DNA of 64,000 bases from Strix aluco. Taxonomy: Eukaryota; Chordata; Aves; Strigiformes; Strigidae. Made by a program: the position numbers and the translations under genes. The notes beneath the pieces were generated by a model, which did not search any database, was not told the origin of the DNA, and saw nothing but the letters and a program-made list of their open reading frames with translations. Where the stretch lies: the NCBI RefSeq assembly GCF_031877795.1, contig NC_133946.1, positions 10,825,144-10,889,143 on the forward strand, in the 5' to 3' direction. Below are positions 38,530 through 49,563 of the stretch, in pieces (position 1 is the first letter of the stretch; each line of letters begins with the position of its first letter).

Positions 38530-40055
38530 GACAACGTCATCAAGTTTATTACACAATTTCCAACCTATCAGAAAGACAAACAAATCTAGTCACTGCGAGC
38601 AGGAGGGGCAGCGCCTCGCTGGGTGGTTAATAGGGGTTTGCTCTGCACTTTTCCCCACTATTTGGAAAGAAACTAAAAATTTTTTTTTTGTGTCGTTAAG
38701 TAAAAAAACAGAACTCTCCCACCAAGCGCTCCCCCCTCCCTCCCAGCACTCACCCGCTAAGCCGGCACCTCATGATACTTTAAAAGATGGGGGTTTTTTG
38801 GGGTTTTTTTTGTGTGTGTGTGTGTCATTTCAACCTAAAAAGACTTCTGGAGCCAGGTTGCTCCTGCCCAGCAACAGTTGGGAGGGTAATGCCGCCCATC
38901 CAGCAGCCCTAGGGACTGTCACCCACCCTGAAAGTCACCTTGTGTCCCCTCAGCTTGACCCGACCCCCCCGGGCTCTCCCTCTCCTGCTGGAGGGACCCC
39001 TTGAGCACAGACAGCCACCCCCTGCCATGACCCCACCACCCCCTAGCCTGTTTGGAAAGGGCGAGTGAGGGGACACAGCTGGAAAAGGGGGAGCACCCGT
39101 GGGGGACAGGGGGTCCCCGAGGGCAGCAGGACGGGGCTGGGGGAGGGTGTCACAGCCTGCCCTGCCTCCTCCGCTTCCTCTAAAACAAGGAAGGCACTGC
39201 AGGAGAGGCTGGCTCCGCGCAGGACCCTGCCGGTGCTGCTGGTTGGGGTGACAATGCCGCTGCGGAATGGGGGGGCAGAGGGAGGGGGTGACCCCCAGCC
39301 CAGCTCCAGGTCCCCCCTTTCTTCCCCAGCACGCTGCTCCCAGGGAGGGTGAGGAGGGAGAGCAGTTTCCCAGTATGGGGGGGGGGGGGAAAGGAGGAGC
39401 GTGGCAGCATCCTGTGGGACAGGGGGGCCCACAGTGGGGACAGGAGTGTCCCCAAACAAGGCTGGGAGGATGGTACGTGGTAATGACCCCGTTTCCAGTG
39501 ACTCCAGGCACGGGGTGGGGAGCCGTGCACCTCCAAAACCCCCCACGTGAGGAGGGGTCCATCCCTTTTGGCAAGGAAAGGGCTCACAAACCTCCCTCCG
39601 TGGCCAAAAAAAAAAAAACCAAACCAAAGAAGCACCATTTCTCTTTGGGTCCGAGTGTCCGTGGAGCGGAGCAGGGTGGCCTGGGCGCTGGGACTCCCCG
39701 TGGCTCCCTGGGAAGCGGCGGTAGCAGTGAGTGCGGGCAAAGGGCTCAGGCCCCAAAGGCCACGAGGTGTCGGTGGGAGTCCCGGCGGGAAGCGGCGCGG
39801 CTTTCCTGGGGCGCCCGGAGAGAGCTGGAGGTGGCGGGGAAAGGGTAGGAGGGGGGTGGAGGAGCGGCCTCGGTCACGTAGTCCTGGTCGAGGTGAGGAG
39901 ATACGAGTCCATTAAAAACCACTTACTGCCAAACTCCTGCGGGGAGAGAGAAAGAGAGAGGAGGGGAGTGGCGAGAGCCACGCTCAGCACCGCCTCAGCC
40001 CTCGTTCCTCGACAGGGGGGAACCCCAAAACCCCTGCGGTACCAACTCACCTGTC
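38530..40055 (-). other. CPSF7: CPSF7 3' UTR, including a UTR intron
   Basis: The last coding exon continues only five bases past the stop (to 40051) before a GTGAGT donor. The 3' UTR intron 39937-40050 ends with a strong pyrimidine tract and CAG, and a long 3' UTR exon follows from 39936 leftwards. The stop is so close to the last junction that nonsense-mediated decay would not be triggered. A GT run and short A/T runs (38680-38830) are the only simple repeats. Confidence 0.8.
38545..38550 (-). terminator. CPSF7: CPSF7 polyadenylation signal (AATAAA)
   Basis: The minus strand reads AATAAA at the end of a roughly 1.4 kb 3' UTR exon (to 39936). Confidence 0.7.
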
Positions 40056-43000
40056 TCAGTGGTGCCGGTCCCTCTCTCTGTCCCTGTCCCGATGTCGCTC
40101 GTGCTCCCGGTTCCGCTCCTGGAAATAGTCCTCGTGTCGATCCTCGCTGTGGAGCAGGTCCCGGTGTCGCCGGCTGCTTTCACGGGACCGGCTGGGAGAA
40201 CGCTCCCGAGATCGGTGTCTTTTCCTTAGACAGAAGGAAAAGAAAAAGCTTTTGGTCACCTCTGAGGAGGATCTCGCTGGGGTGGGGACAAAAATAACGA
40301 GCAAAGCCTTAAGATGAAGTGCCTTTGGGGCACTGCGAGGCCCGGAGGGGTACCTGGAGGAGCTGCTGCTGGCACCCGTGCTGTAGGACTTGGCTTCGAT
40401 GCCGTGCAGACAGTCTTTGAGGGAGGAGAGGAGGACGCGGCACCGCTCGTCGTTAGCGACGCGGGACTGCTTGATGACGGCGATGGCCGTGAGGAGGGTC
40501 TCGATGGCGTCGCTGTAATCGCCTGCGGGGAGCGGAGGGATGTAGATTCGCTGCGGGGTGGAGCTTTGGGGGGACATGGAGTTGGGGGGACACTCGCACA
40601 CGCACACGGTCGCCGTTACCTGCGCTGGCACCGGACACTGCCTTGGAAATGGCGCTGCTGGAGATCGCCCGGTTCCTGTTCATGATCTCCTCAAACTCCC
40701 CTTCGCTCACAGGGGGGGGTGGCGGGCCGAGCTCCCGGCTGTGCAGGAGGCACAGAGGTGTGTGTGGGGGGTCAGTGTAGCTACCCCCCACCTCCCCTCC
40801 TCAATTTGGTACCCTCACCCTCACTCCGCCTCGCCCCGTCTCACCTGCTGTGGTTGTAGGGGGCCATGGCCTTGCCGTAGGTGTCCGGTGGAGGCCCCAG
40901 GGCTGCGTTGGGTGGGGGGAAGAAGGCAGGATTGAGGTGTAGGGCAGGGGGAACAGCCCCCGGGGGTGGCACAGCCAAATGGGGGGGCAGTCGGGGCGGT
41001 GGGGGCATGAGATGCTGGTAGTGGATGCCGGGCGGAGGCGGGGGGACACCAAAACCGGAGGAAAGGGGTGGCGGGGGTGGCATTGGCGGCGGGGGTAACC
41101 CCATGAGGGGCAGGGCGGCGGGGGGGCGGTTGAAAAAAGGCAGGACAGAGGGGGGTTTCTCCACGCGGGCGGGTGGCAAGGCGTTTTCCGTCGGCGTGGC
41201 ACGGCCATCCACCGAGTCCACGGAGTCTCGGGAGTGGGCCCGCGGCGGCACACCTGCAAACGGCACAGGAAAGAGCCATGAGTCGTGGCTGGAGGGCTTG
41301 CAAGTCTTGGAGACCTCCTCCTCCTCCTCTTCCTCCCCACCCGCAGCAACCGGCGCAAGGACTGTCCTCTCCCGCAGCCCCAGAAAAGGGCGGCCTCGGG
41401 AGAGCTCAAGTTGCCCAGAGAAAGAGCCAGCTAGCCAAATGTAGCCTCTGCATCCACGTGCCTCCAGGAGGGTAGCAGCTCTCTGGCAAGACCCCGGCTT
41501 GCCCGCACAGCGCCCCAGGGACGCTCGTTCTGGGACAGCGGGGGCTTTGCGGAAGCCACTGAGCAAAGCGGGGTCACAGGGACGAAAGGGAAAAGCCACA
41601 AGAAATGGCGAGAGATCCCCAGCAGAAAAGTCGCCGGGTCCCCGAGTCCCTGAAGATTATTAAACGACCCAGAGAGCCTGCGATCCGCACACGGGTTGGG
41701 AAAGGCCTGAGCATGGAGGACAGCACCCAAGTGCCGACAGCAACAGAGCTGCTGGAGGAAGGAAAACTCGGCGCCCGTTTGCCCTCAAAGAGAGGGACAG
41801 GAAGCCTTGCTGCATCCAAAGAGGCCTCGAGGATGAGACTGGAGTGGTACGACGGCGAACGCTGCCTCTGCCCGGGCCTTGCCACTCTGACAGCCGTCAA
41901 GCGGAGCCCGAACGAGGCCCCACGCCGCCGGCAAGGCCCTGAAATTCAGCCTCCCCGTGCCCGGCGAGGCGAGGGGTGAGAGAAAGGAACACGCCCTGCT
42001 CCACCGAAACGCGAGGGCAGGTCGGGATGTGGTGTAACAGCGCCCGGCGCTGCCAAGCAGCGGATCACCGCGGGCGCTGGAGCTGAAGGGAGGGTGCAGA
42101 AGGTCACGGCTACCCCGCTGCAACTCGGCTTAGAAAGAAGGGCTTTCCTTGCGTGAAACGGGCCACGGGGGATCTACAATGACCACAGCTGGTCAAGACC
42201 TCCTCATCAACGCGCCTGTCAAAAACGGTCCCTGCGGCTCCGCGGAGCCCCCCGGCGCGGGGCTGGGGCGTCACATCGCTGCGGAGTGAGGCGAGGACCA
42301 CCTATTGCCATTGTAGAAAGCCCACGGCCAGGCCCCAGCTGGAATACTGCGTCCAGTGTTGGGCACCTTACCTCCGCAGGGATGGACAAATTCTGGAGGA
42401 GATCCAGAGAAGAGCTACTAATAGATATGGAGGGTCTTAGCTATGTTGATAGGCTGAAGAGCTTAAGCCCATTCAGTTTGGAGAGGAGGAGGAGGAGGCT
42501 ACGAGGGATCTTCGCAGTGTGTGAGCACCTAAAAGGGGATCATAAAGACTCGGGTCAGGATCTAATCAGACTCAGCAGGCACAGGAAACAACCCCCAGAG
42601 ACTCCTGGCAGTGTCCCTCCCAACCCCGAGGCTCTCGGTGGCTTCGGCCTGACAGCTCTGCTGGGGATCTGCGGGGCCCGCGGGAGCACGGAGGTCCCCC
42701 CACCCACAGCGTGCTTTCGCCTCACTCACGTTTGCGAGCCTGCGCCTCGAACTGGGACAGGTTCTGTCGCGTTGCCAGCCTCACCTCCACCTTATCCCCA
42801 TTGAGGATTTTACCGGGCAGAAGCTCCAAGAGTTTGTGGACCGAATTCTCAGAGGCGACCACCACCTCTGCGTACCTGCGGGAAAGACCGGCGGTCAGCC
42901 AGCAAGAGTGGTTCACCCCCTGATAGGGGGGTAGGGACCCCCACCACAAACCCCGCCCCGGGCTCCGTGCTTGCTGGCAGCCCCATCACACCCCACTGAA

Positions 43001-46000
43001 CCCAGCCTGGTGTTCCATGTCCCCTCCTCCCTTTCCCATACTGGTTGGGAGTCTCTGCTTTACCATCCCAGCTCCAGGCAGACTGGGCATCACCCAGGGA
43101 AAACGACCAGCTGCCCCCCAACACGGAGGATGTGGCCTCGAGGTTCCCCCATTCCCCCACATCCCTGCCTCAGCTCTCACCCTTTTGACTGGCCATTGGC
43201 TCGGTTCTCTGCGAATTTCAGCTCCACTACATCATAGACACCAACTGAGCGGATGGTTTGGATCAGCTGCTGGTCAGTCGTCCACTGAGAGGGGGGAGAG
43301 GCTGGTGTCAGCTCCCACAGCCCTTCGCAGGACCCCGGTGCCCCCAGCTCACCCAGCAGGCTGGGGCAGGGCACTTGGAGTACAGACACCCCCTTAGAGC
43401 CCCTACGGGGAGTTTAAAATCAACCTCGAGGCTGAAACAGGCCCTGGGCATGGCTATGAGAGATCTCTCTGCTCTCTGGACAAGACAGAACTGTCCCTGT
43501 ATCCAGACTTACCCACGCAGCCCCCAAGACAGCCAGGCAGCAAGTGAGACGCTACAGCCGCTGGTCACCCACCCCAGACCAGACCCAAAGCCCCTCAAGG
43601 GGCCCCTGAGGATCACAATATCAAGGCCAGCTCATGACCCAGCTTGGGACACTGGGTCAGCATGGATTGAGGAGGAACAGCCCCCCCAGAGAGCCCTTCA
43701 GCCCCCGAAAAGAGCCCTGCAGCCCCTCAGGGGTTTCTCTGGAGGACCCTCATCTGCGTACATACCACAGGAGACCCCAAACTACCCACGCATGCTAGGA
43801 GACCCCCCTCCACACCAAGCCCAGCCAGGCAGCCATCCCACTCACCCAGGAGAAGCTGCCCACGTAGACGGCAGCTCTCTTGTTGCGCAGCCCACTGTAC
43901 GTGTACAGGATGGCGGGAGATTTGCTGTTGGGCTTGGGGGACGGCTCCTGACGGATCTCCGGCGGTGCCTCCGAGCTGCTGGTGCGGCTTTCGGGGGGCT
44001 GCGAGCTGGCTGCTAGCACGTCGTCGTACAGGTCCATCTGATCAGCATTACTGAACTCAGAGTCCTGCGAGGGGAGACACTGTGAGCACCTTCGCAGAGG
44101 GGAGACCCCCAGGGGTGAAACCGCAGCTTGGAAAGGGACCTGGGGGCTGTTAAGAGCCTGAACGGGGCTCTGGAGGACTGCCCCGTTCTGCTGGAGTCCT
44201 CCCAACACCCCCCCAGCAGAAACAAACCACCCCAGGAAATGTTTAAAAGTCCTCTCGCCGCTGTGCCGCAGGTGCCCTGGGGGCTGTGGATGAACAGCTG
44301 GAGGTGAGGAAGCCTCCTTGGCCGTTGGCAAACCAGTTGTCCCAATTCACCGAGCGAACGATCTCTTTTGAGGCAGCATGAGCCGATTCCAAAGGTTTAG
44401 CACCCAAACCGCTCGTCTGGGGTCTGCTCGCAGTTAGGAGGTGGTGAATCACTGCCGTGAACGAAGCCACAGCAAACAGAGCTGGTGGCTGTGATCGCTC
44501 ACGAGGCAGCTCCTCTCCCCTCTTTCAGCATTTCATTTTCGCAACAACTGCCCCCGTGCTTCCCCTCCCTGGCCCAGCAGCCCCCTCTCAGCACCGACCA
44601 CCCAAACCACGCCATGCCCTAGGCTTCTGCAAGCCACCACGGCATCCATTATTCCTCCTGGGCAATGTGGAAATCTCTCTCGCATGGCTCCAGTCCAGCT
44701 GCTCAGCTCTCCAACCGGCCCAGCATTAACACAAACCCCTGCAGCAACGGGATCAACATCTCCCTTCCCCAGCAATGGGGATTATCAGCACTCCGAAGAC
44801 GGGGCTTTAGGCTCTGCTTTGCGATGCTTGACATAACCCTGGAGCAGTTTTTACACATAAAGAGGCGGAGAAAAACGCTCCAGGAAGCAGAACTGTGCGG
44901 GGTTACCCCACCGGTGACCCGCGCTGGCTTGATTTTCCTCCCCTCAACTTCAAGCCTTTTGCTTTTTTGCTCCAGCCCTCGCCTCGTGCGAGCGGAGGAG
45001 GCTCACTAGGATATCAGCTGCCCTCAGCAATGAGGCAAGACCCAACCTGCTGCTCTGGGAGGCTACCAGGAAGCAGCTCACCTTTTTTTTGAAGCGTGCG
45101 AGGGCAAAAGTTCAGCGGTGGAAAACCAAACGCCCTCGATGGACGAGCCTCTCGGCAGGCACGCGCTTCACAACAAACCCAGCCTGAGGGTTGCACACAC
45201 CCACCCTCAAACCCTGCTCGCCTCGGATACGCCACCGCAACGCGAGTTCGCTCCTTTTTGGGCCAGCGGAGCCCTCCTCAGGGTAGGAGCTCCATGCTGT
45301 CTGCACACACAGATGCACGTGTCTCCCCTCCCCTCGGCGGCGCAGCCTTTCACGGCGTGAACCAGCCGCCAAGGAAGCTCCTGAGCTGTGAACTCAAGTG
45401 TCCTAGATCTGCCTTCCAATTCCCACTCTGTTCCGGGCTATATTTAATTTGGAGTGTACAGCGAGTGCTGTGTTTACTATGGATCTTCAGACTAATTGCT
45501 CACCCGGATTCAGCGTGCGCTGAGCATCATTGCATGGTACAAATTACTACGTTCATATCTATCCCACGGGAGCAATGCACAGGTCTTGTGCAGCACAAAA
45601 ACCAGAAGCTCTGCTCCCAAATTTTTAGTTCCAGGACTTCAAAGGCAGTTCAGACAACATTTTCTGCTAGAGATGGTTAAATCCCCTACGCTGCGACGGT
45701 CAGGGAACTGCACACATAAAACACGGCCCTTTGTGAGCTCAGGGGAGAGACGGCGAAGGGTGCTCAACACACAGCTTTCAAAGGGTCATGGAAATCTAAA
45801 AATCAAACCCTTTTCCCCCCCAGACACTCTTCTTGACAGCAAAGTGTCCATTTCTAAGGCAAGTTGTAACTTTTGCATCCGGCTATTTCAGCTGCAGAGC
45901 TGATAAAAAGGTTACAAGAATTTCAACAGGGCGCAGTATTTTTGTACTCGTTTTCTGAGTGTGTTTGTTTAATCCGCCTCCCACACTCCTACCTCCACTA

Positions 46001-48611
46001 AGTGCCTTTGGACACGGCCCAAGGCTGGAAGATTTCTGCCTGGAAGTTTCAGAAAGTCGAGAACAAAAATAGTGGGGAGTGGGGGGCTAGAGGAGAAATC
46101 GCTCAGAAGCCGGGATACTTCAGCTTGGGAGTTTTTAGAGACCCTCTGGGATCTCTAAAAAACCTTTTTTTTGAAAACTAACAGCCTGATGGGAAGATGG
46201 TGTAGAAGTACTCACAGTCCAAGCGCTCCCAGACCACTCTGCTGGTCTCTGCCCCTCACTGCCACCGTGAAATTTGCAGATCCTCGCTCGAAACGCATGG
46301 TACCGAGAGGCTTCTCGCATCACCCGCCAGCCAACCCCTCTGTGGCAAACGCGTCCCGAACCCACGCGTGACACCTTCTGAGGGTGCTCTGGGACGCAGC
46401 TCAGCGTGCGCTGGGGGATTTGGAACCACGTCGGTGGCCCACAGAGACCACGGGGCAGCCAGGGCACCTTCCCCCCCCTCCCCCTCCACACGGCATCACG
46501 CACAGATTAACTCTGGGTTTCTTCCTGCCGCCGCACAGCCCGAAGTGAGCGAAACACCACGCTCCGCGGCCCTGATAATCACTTCCAGCTTTAAGAAGCT
46601 TCTGTCTACTTGGCCATGTCAAAGATCTTTTGTGTACTGTCCCCTAAACCCTCCAGTTCAATCTTTCCACGCCGTTTCCCGGTGCGCAGCCAGGCTCACT
46701 CCATCCTCCTCTCAACGCTGGTTAACTTTTCTTACTCCTGAAGACCCCCAAGACTTGATTGAGAACAAACCTGACCCATCAGGGACCCTCTCAGCTCCCC
46801 AGCAGACATTCCCACGTCCACTCAAGCCACTGCTTTTGTCACGTTTCCTGCTCCAGGCCTGCCGGGGGCCAAGCCTTCGTAGGAATGCCTGTCTGCAGGC
46901 ACAGGCAGGCCAGGCAACACTGTGTCGTCTCCGCAGAGCACCCGGGGAAGCGACACCAGAGTTCTCCTGTGAATTCCTCCCACCTGTTTGTTGTTTATCA
47001 GTCGTCCTCCGAGACGTTACAGACTTTCCAACTCACACCCACCAACGTCACAGCTCTCCTTCTCCAGACGGAAGGTACCACGTCCACTTTCACTGCTTCC
47101 CTTTGGCGTTCAGAATAATTGCCATAAATGACGTTTCTTGGTTATTCTGTGCACTTCCAAACTCCAGCCCAGCCACCTCCACACATTTTCTTAATCTGCA
47201 CTTTATTCCCCCAGCTCTCCCTTCCGCTCCCAACTCCAGATACACCTATTTCCCCATTCTGCTAAAAGCAAATTGCATGAAAACATACAAATTGAGGCAG
47301 TTCCTAAGCCAGAGCAGTTCCGTTTGGTCCCAGCACGGTACTAGATAGTTGAATACACAGGGAATCGGGTTTATTCCGGGAGTTTTTCGGGATGGATGCA
47401 GGAAGTGGTATTTCAGAGTCAGAGGGTGTCTGGGCAGGGCTGCCCGGCTGCTACAAGCAGCACGGACATTTGCTTTGCACCTCACTTTTCTAGTGAGGTT
47501 CCCATTATTTTGGCAACATTACAGCCAGCTTGGACCCTGCCCTTCTCCCAAGGAAATTGCTCTCAGCAGAGAACTCCTGCTTCTTCCCAGGCAGCTGGAA
47601 AGCACCTTGCAGTCCCCTTGGCTCAGAGGCAGTTAACAGAGTTTCCACCATTTCGCTTTTCCCCCGAAACGTTTACTCACGGCGTATCCTCACCCGATAA
47701 CCTCCCGCCTCCTCAGAACAAAGGGTTTATCACCCTCAGCCCCTCTTCAGCCCTCTGGGAGCTCACGGCCATTCCCTCCTCCACGTGTTTTGTTTCCAGT
47801 TCACGCAGCTTGCCCTCTAGTGCAGACCAACTTCCCTCTGCGGGCTTTCCATGGCCATTTTTAATCTTCAAACATCTGCGTTCACACCCGCTCTCCCGGA
47901 TCCCCAAACTCTCTAAAATCTGCTTTTTTAACAGCTACACCCCCCCCCCCACTTCTCTGTCATTTCTTCCCACGGGTCCCAGACAGCCTCAGGGTGGGAG
48001 AGGTGGCACACGGGCACCTCTCCGACCGCAGCCAGTCCCTGCCACAGCTTCCCAGCCTCTGTGGTCCCATGGGTGCGGTGCTCCGGGTCCCCTCACCGTG
48101 CAGTTCCCTGGCAGGGCCTCTTCCAGTTTAGATTTCTCATTTCTCCAACCACGCTGCAACTATCCCCTTCAATCTCCGCTCATCACTGCCCTGGCAAACA
48201 TCCTGGTCCAAACCCTGCCTCCCCGTCCCAACCGTTTTGTGACCAGCCACATGTTGAACCTCTGTGGAAACCTGCAGAAAGACTCTTTATTCCCAGCTCG
48301 AGTTGACAGAATTTAGGATTCAGGAATGGTCCCAGCCCTCGGTTCCCCAGAGCGACTCTCCAGCGTTGTGCCACCCTTCCCCGGGCACAGCAGTCACATT
48401 TTCTGCCTCCGTTCTGTGCGTACGCACCAGCTGGTGGGTACATCCACCCTAATCGCTCCAGCGCCTCGCTAACCAGCTGGCTGACACCAGTTATGATGCT
48501 CTCCCCCAAAAAAGGAGGATGTGCAGCCGCAGCCCCGCAGCCGGACGTGTCACTCACCTGGTTGAACTCCTCGTCGGCGTAGATATCAATCAGATCCACC
48601 CCCTCGGACAT
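40056..48611 (-). CDS. CPSF7: CPSF7 (CFIm59), cleavage factor Im 59 kDa subunit
   Basis: Subunit of cleavage factor Im that, with NUDT21, binds UGUA sites and sets poly(A) site choice. Coding exons: 48558-48611, 43846-44064, 43181-43284, 42730-42875, 40845-41253, 40620-40738, 40354-40522, 40056-40224, giving 462 codons plus stop. It opens [18 protein letters not shown]. An RRM occupies about residues 80-160 (AVYVGSFSW, then [19 protein letters not shown]). A proline-rich middle follows ([29 protein letters not shown]). The C-terminus is an RS/RD-rich tail beginning [20 protein letters not shown] and ending RDRHH. Intron 1 is 4.5 kb. A non-coding first exon ends at a donor at 49401. Confidence 0.97.
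42325..42600 (+). mobile_element. old, diverged CR1 LINE fragment
   Basis: In CPSF7 intron 4. CTGGAATACTGCGTCCAGTG, GAGATCCAGAGAAGAGCTAC and TTTGGAGAGGAGGAGGAGG follow the order of the CR1 reverse-transcriptase end and 3' UTR but are far more diverged than the other copies. The right end is vague. Confidence 0.75.
44065..48557 (-). other. CPSF7: CPSF7 intron 1 (4.5 kb, no recognised element)
   Basis: Longest intron in the window. It is less GC-rich than its surroundings and pyrimidine-rich on the plus strand from about 46.3 to 48.3 kb, where two long but unconvincing open frames occur. I recognise no transposon, exon or RNA gene in it. Confidence 0.5.
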
Positions 48612-49379
48612 ATTTCCAGAGACGGGAGCAGGAGCCCGGGCTGGGACCGGGGCGAAGCAGGAAGATCAAAGGTGACCTGGAGCGGGGTGAGGAGGGGGGA
48701 CAGGGTCAGCAAGGCACTGGGGACCCCTCTGCCCCCCGCTTCCCTGCAGGCACCAGCCACCCCCTCAGAGGGGCCCACAGCCTCAGCCCAGACCCACCCG
48801 GGGGCCGCAGCAGCCCCTCACCCTCTGGCTGGGGCAATCCCACCTCGACCCCTCGCTGAGGGCCACCCCCGGGGGGAGGGGAGGCGGCAACGTGGCCCCG
48901 TTTCCCACAAACCTGACAGATCCCTGGGGGCAACAACCCCCCCCCTCAGGGGGCAACACCCACCCCCCCAGGACCCTCAGTCAACCCCCCGCGCCCCCGG
49001 ACGCTCCTTAACGCAAACGCGGGGCACTGACCCCCCCTCCCACCGCGACTCTTTCCCGGTGAACCCCCCCCCCACCCCAGGCAGCCCCTCCCCAGCAGCG
49101 AGATCCCCGGGGGGGACCCGGCCACTCCCCCCGCCCCCCGCCCACACCCGAGCTGGGTCCCCGCCCCGGGGCAGCGTCGCCGCCGCCACCCCCCGGCCCA
49201 GACACCCCCCCCCCCCACCGGGGCCGAGACCGCCATATCGGCCCGGCGCGGCCCGTCCCCGCCGAGCGGCGGGACCCGGGGGAGGGGGGACGGGGACCAA
49301 GGGGTGGGGGCGAAGGGTCGTGGCTCCCCCCGGCCCGGTCTCCCCGCGGCCCCGCCCGTTACCGCCAACAGGCCCCGAG

Positions 49380-49563
49380 CGCGCGCGCCAACCGCGCTCA
49401 CCGCCACCGCCAGCGCCGCCGCGCCACGCCACGCCCCCTCCGGTTCAAGGCCCGCCCCTTCCGGCCCGCCCCGCTCTGCCCCCCCCTCCAGCCTACCCAT
49501 AGAGTCGGGCCGCCCGCTGTCACAGAGCGGCCCGGACGGAGGCTAGAGCGGCCCCGCGGGGCT
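49380..49563. promoter_or_regulatory. CPSF7/SDHAF2 bidirectional promoter
   Basis: CpG island with GC boxes (CCGCCCCTT, CCCGCCCCG) between the CPSF7 first-exon donor at 49396-49401 (minus) and the SDHAF2 start codon at 49564. There is no TATA box. Intervening sequence is under 200 bp, so the two genes must share promoter elements. Confidence 0.7.

Noticed and set aside
46368-48316. two long plus-strand open frames (326 and 306 codons) in CPSF7 intron 1
   Set aside because: They are in different frames, rich in Pro/Ser/Phe from pyrimidine-rich DNA, with no domain or homology that I recognise.
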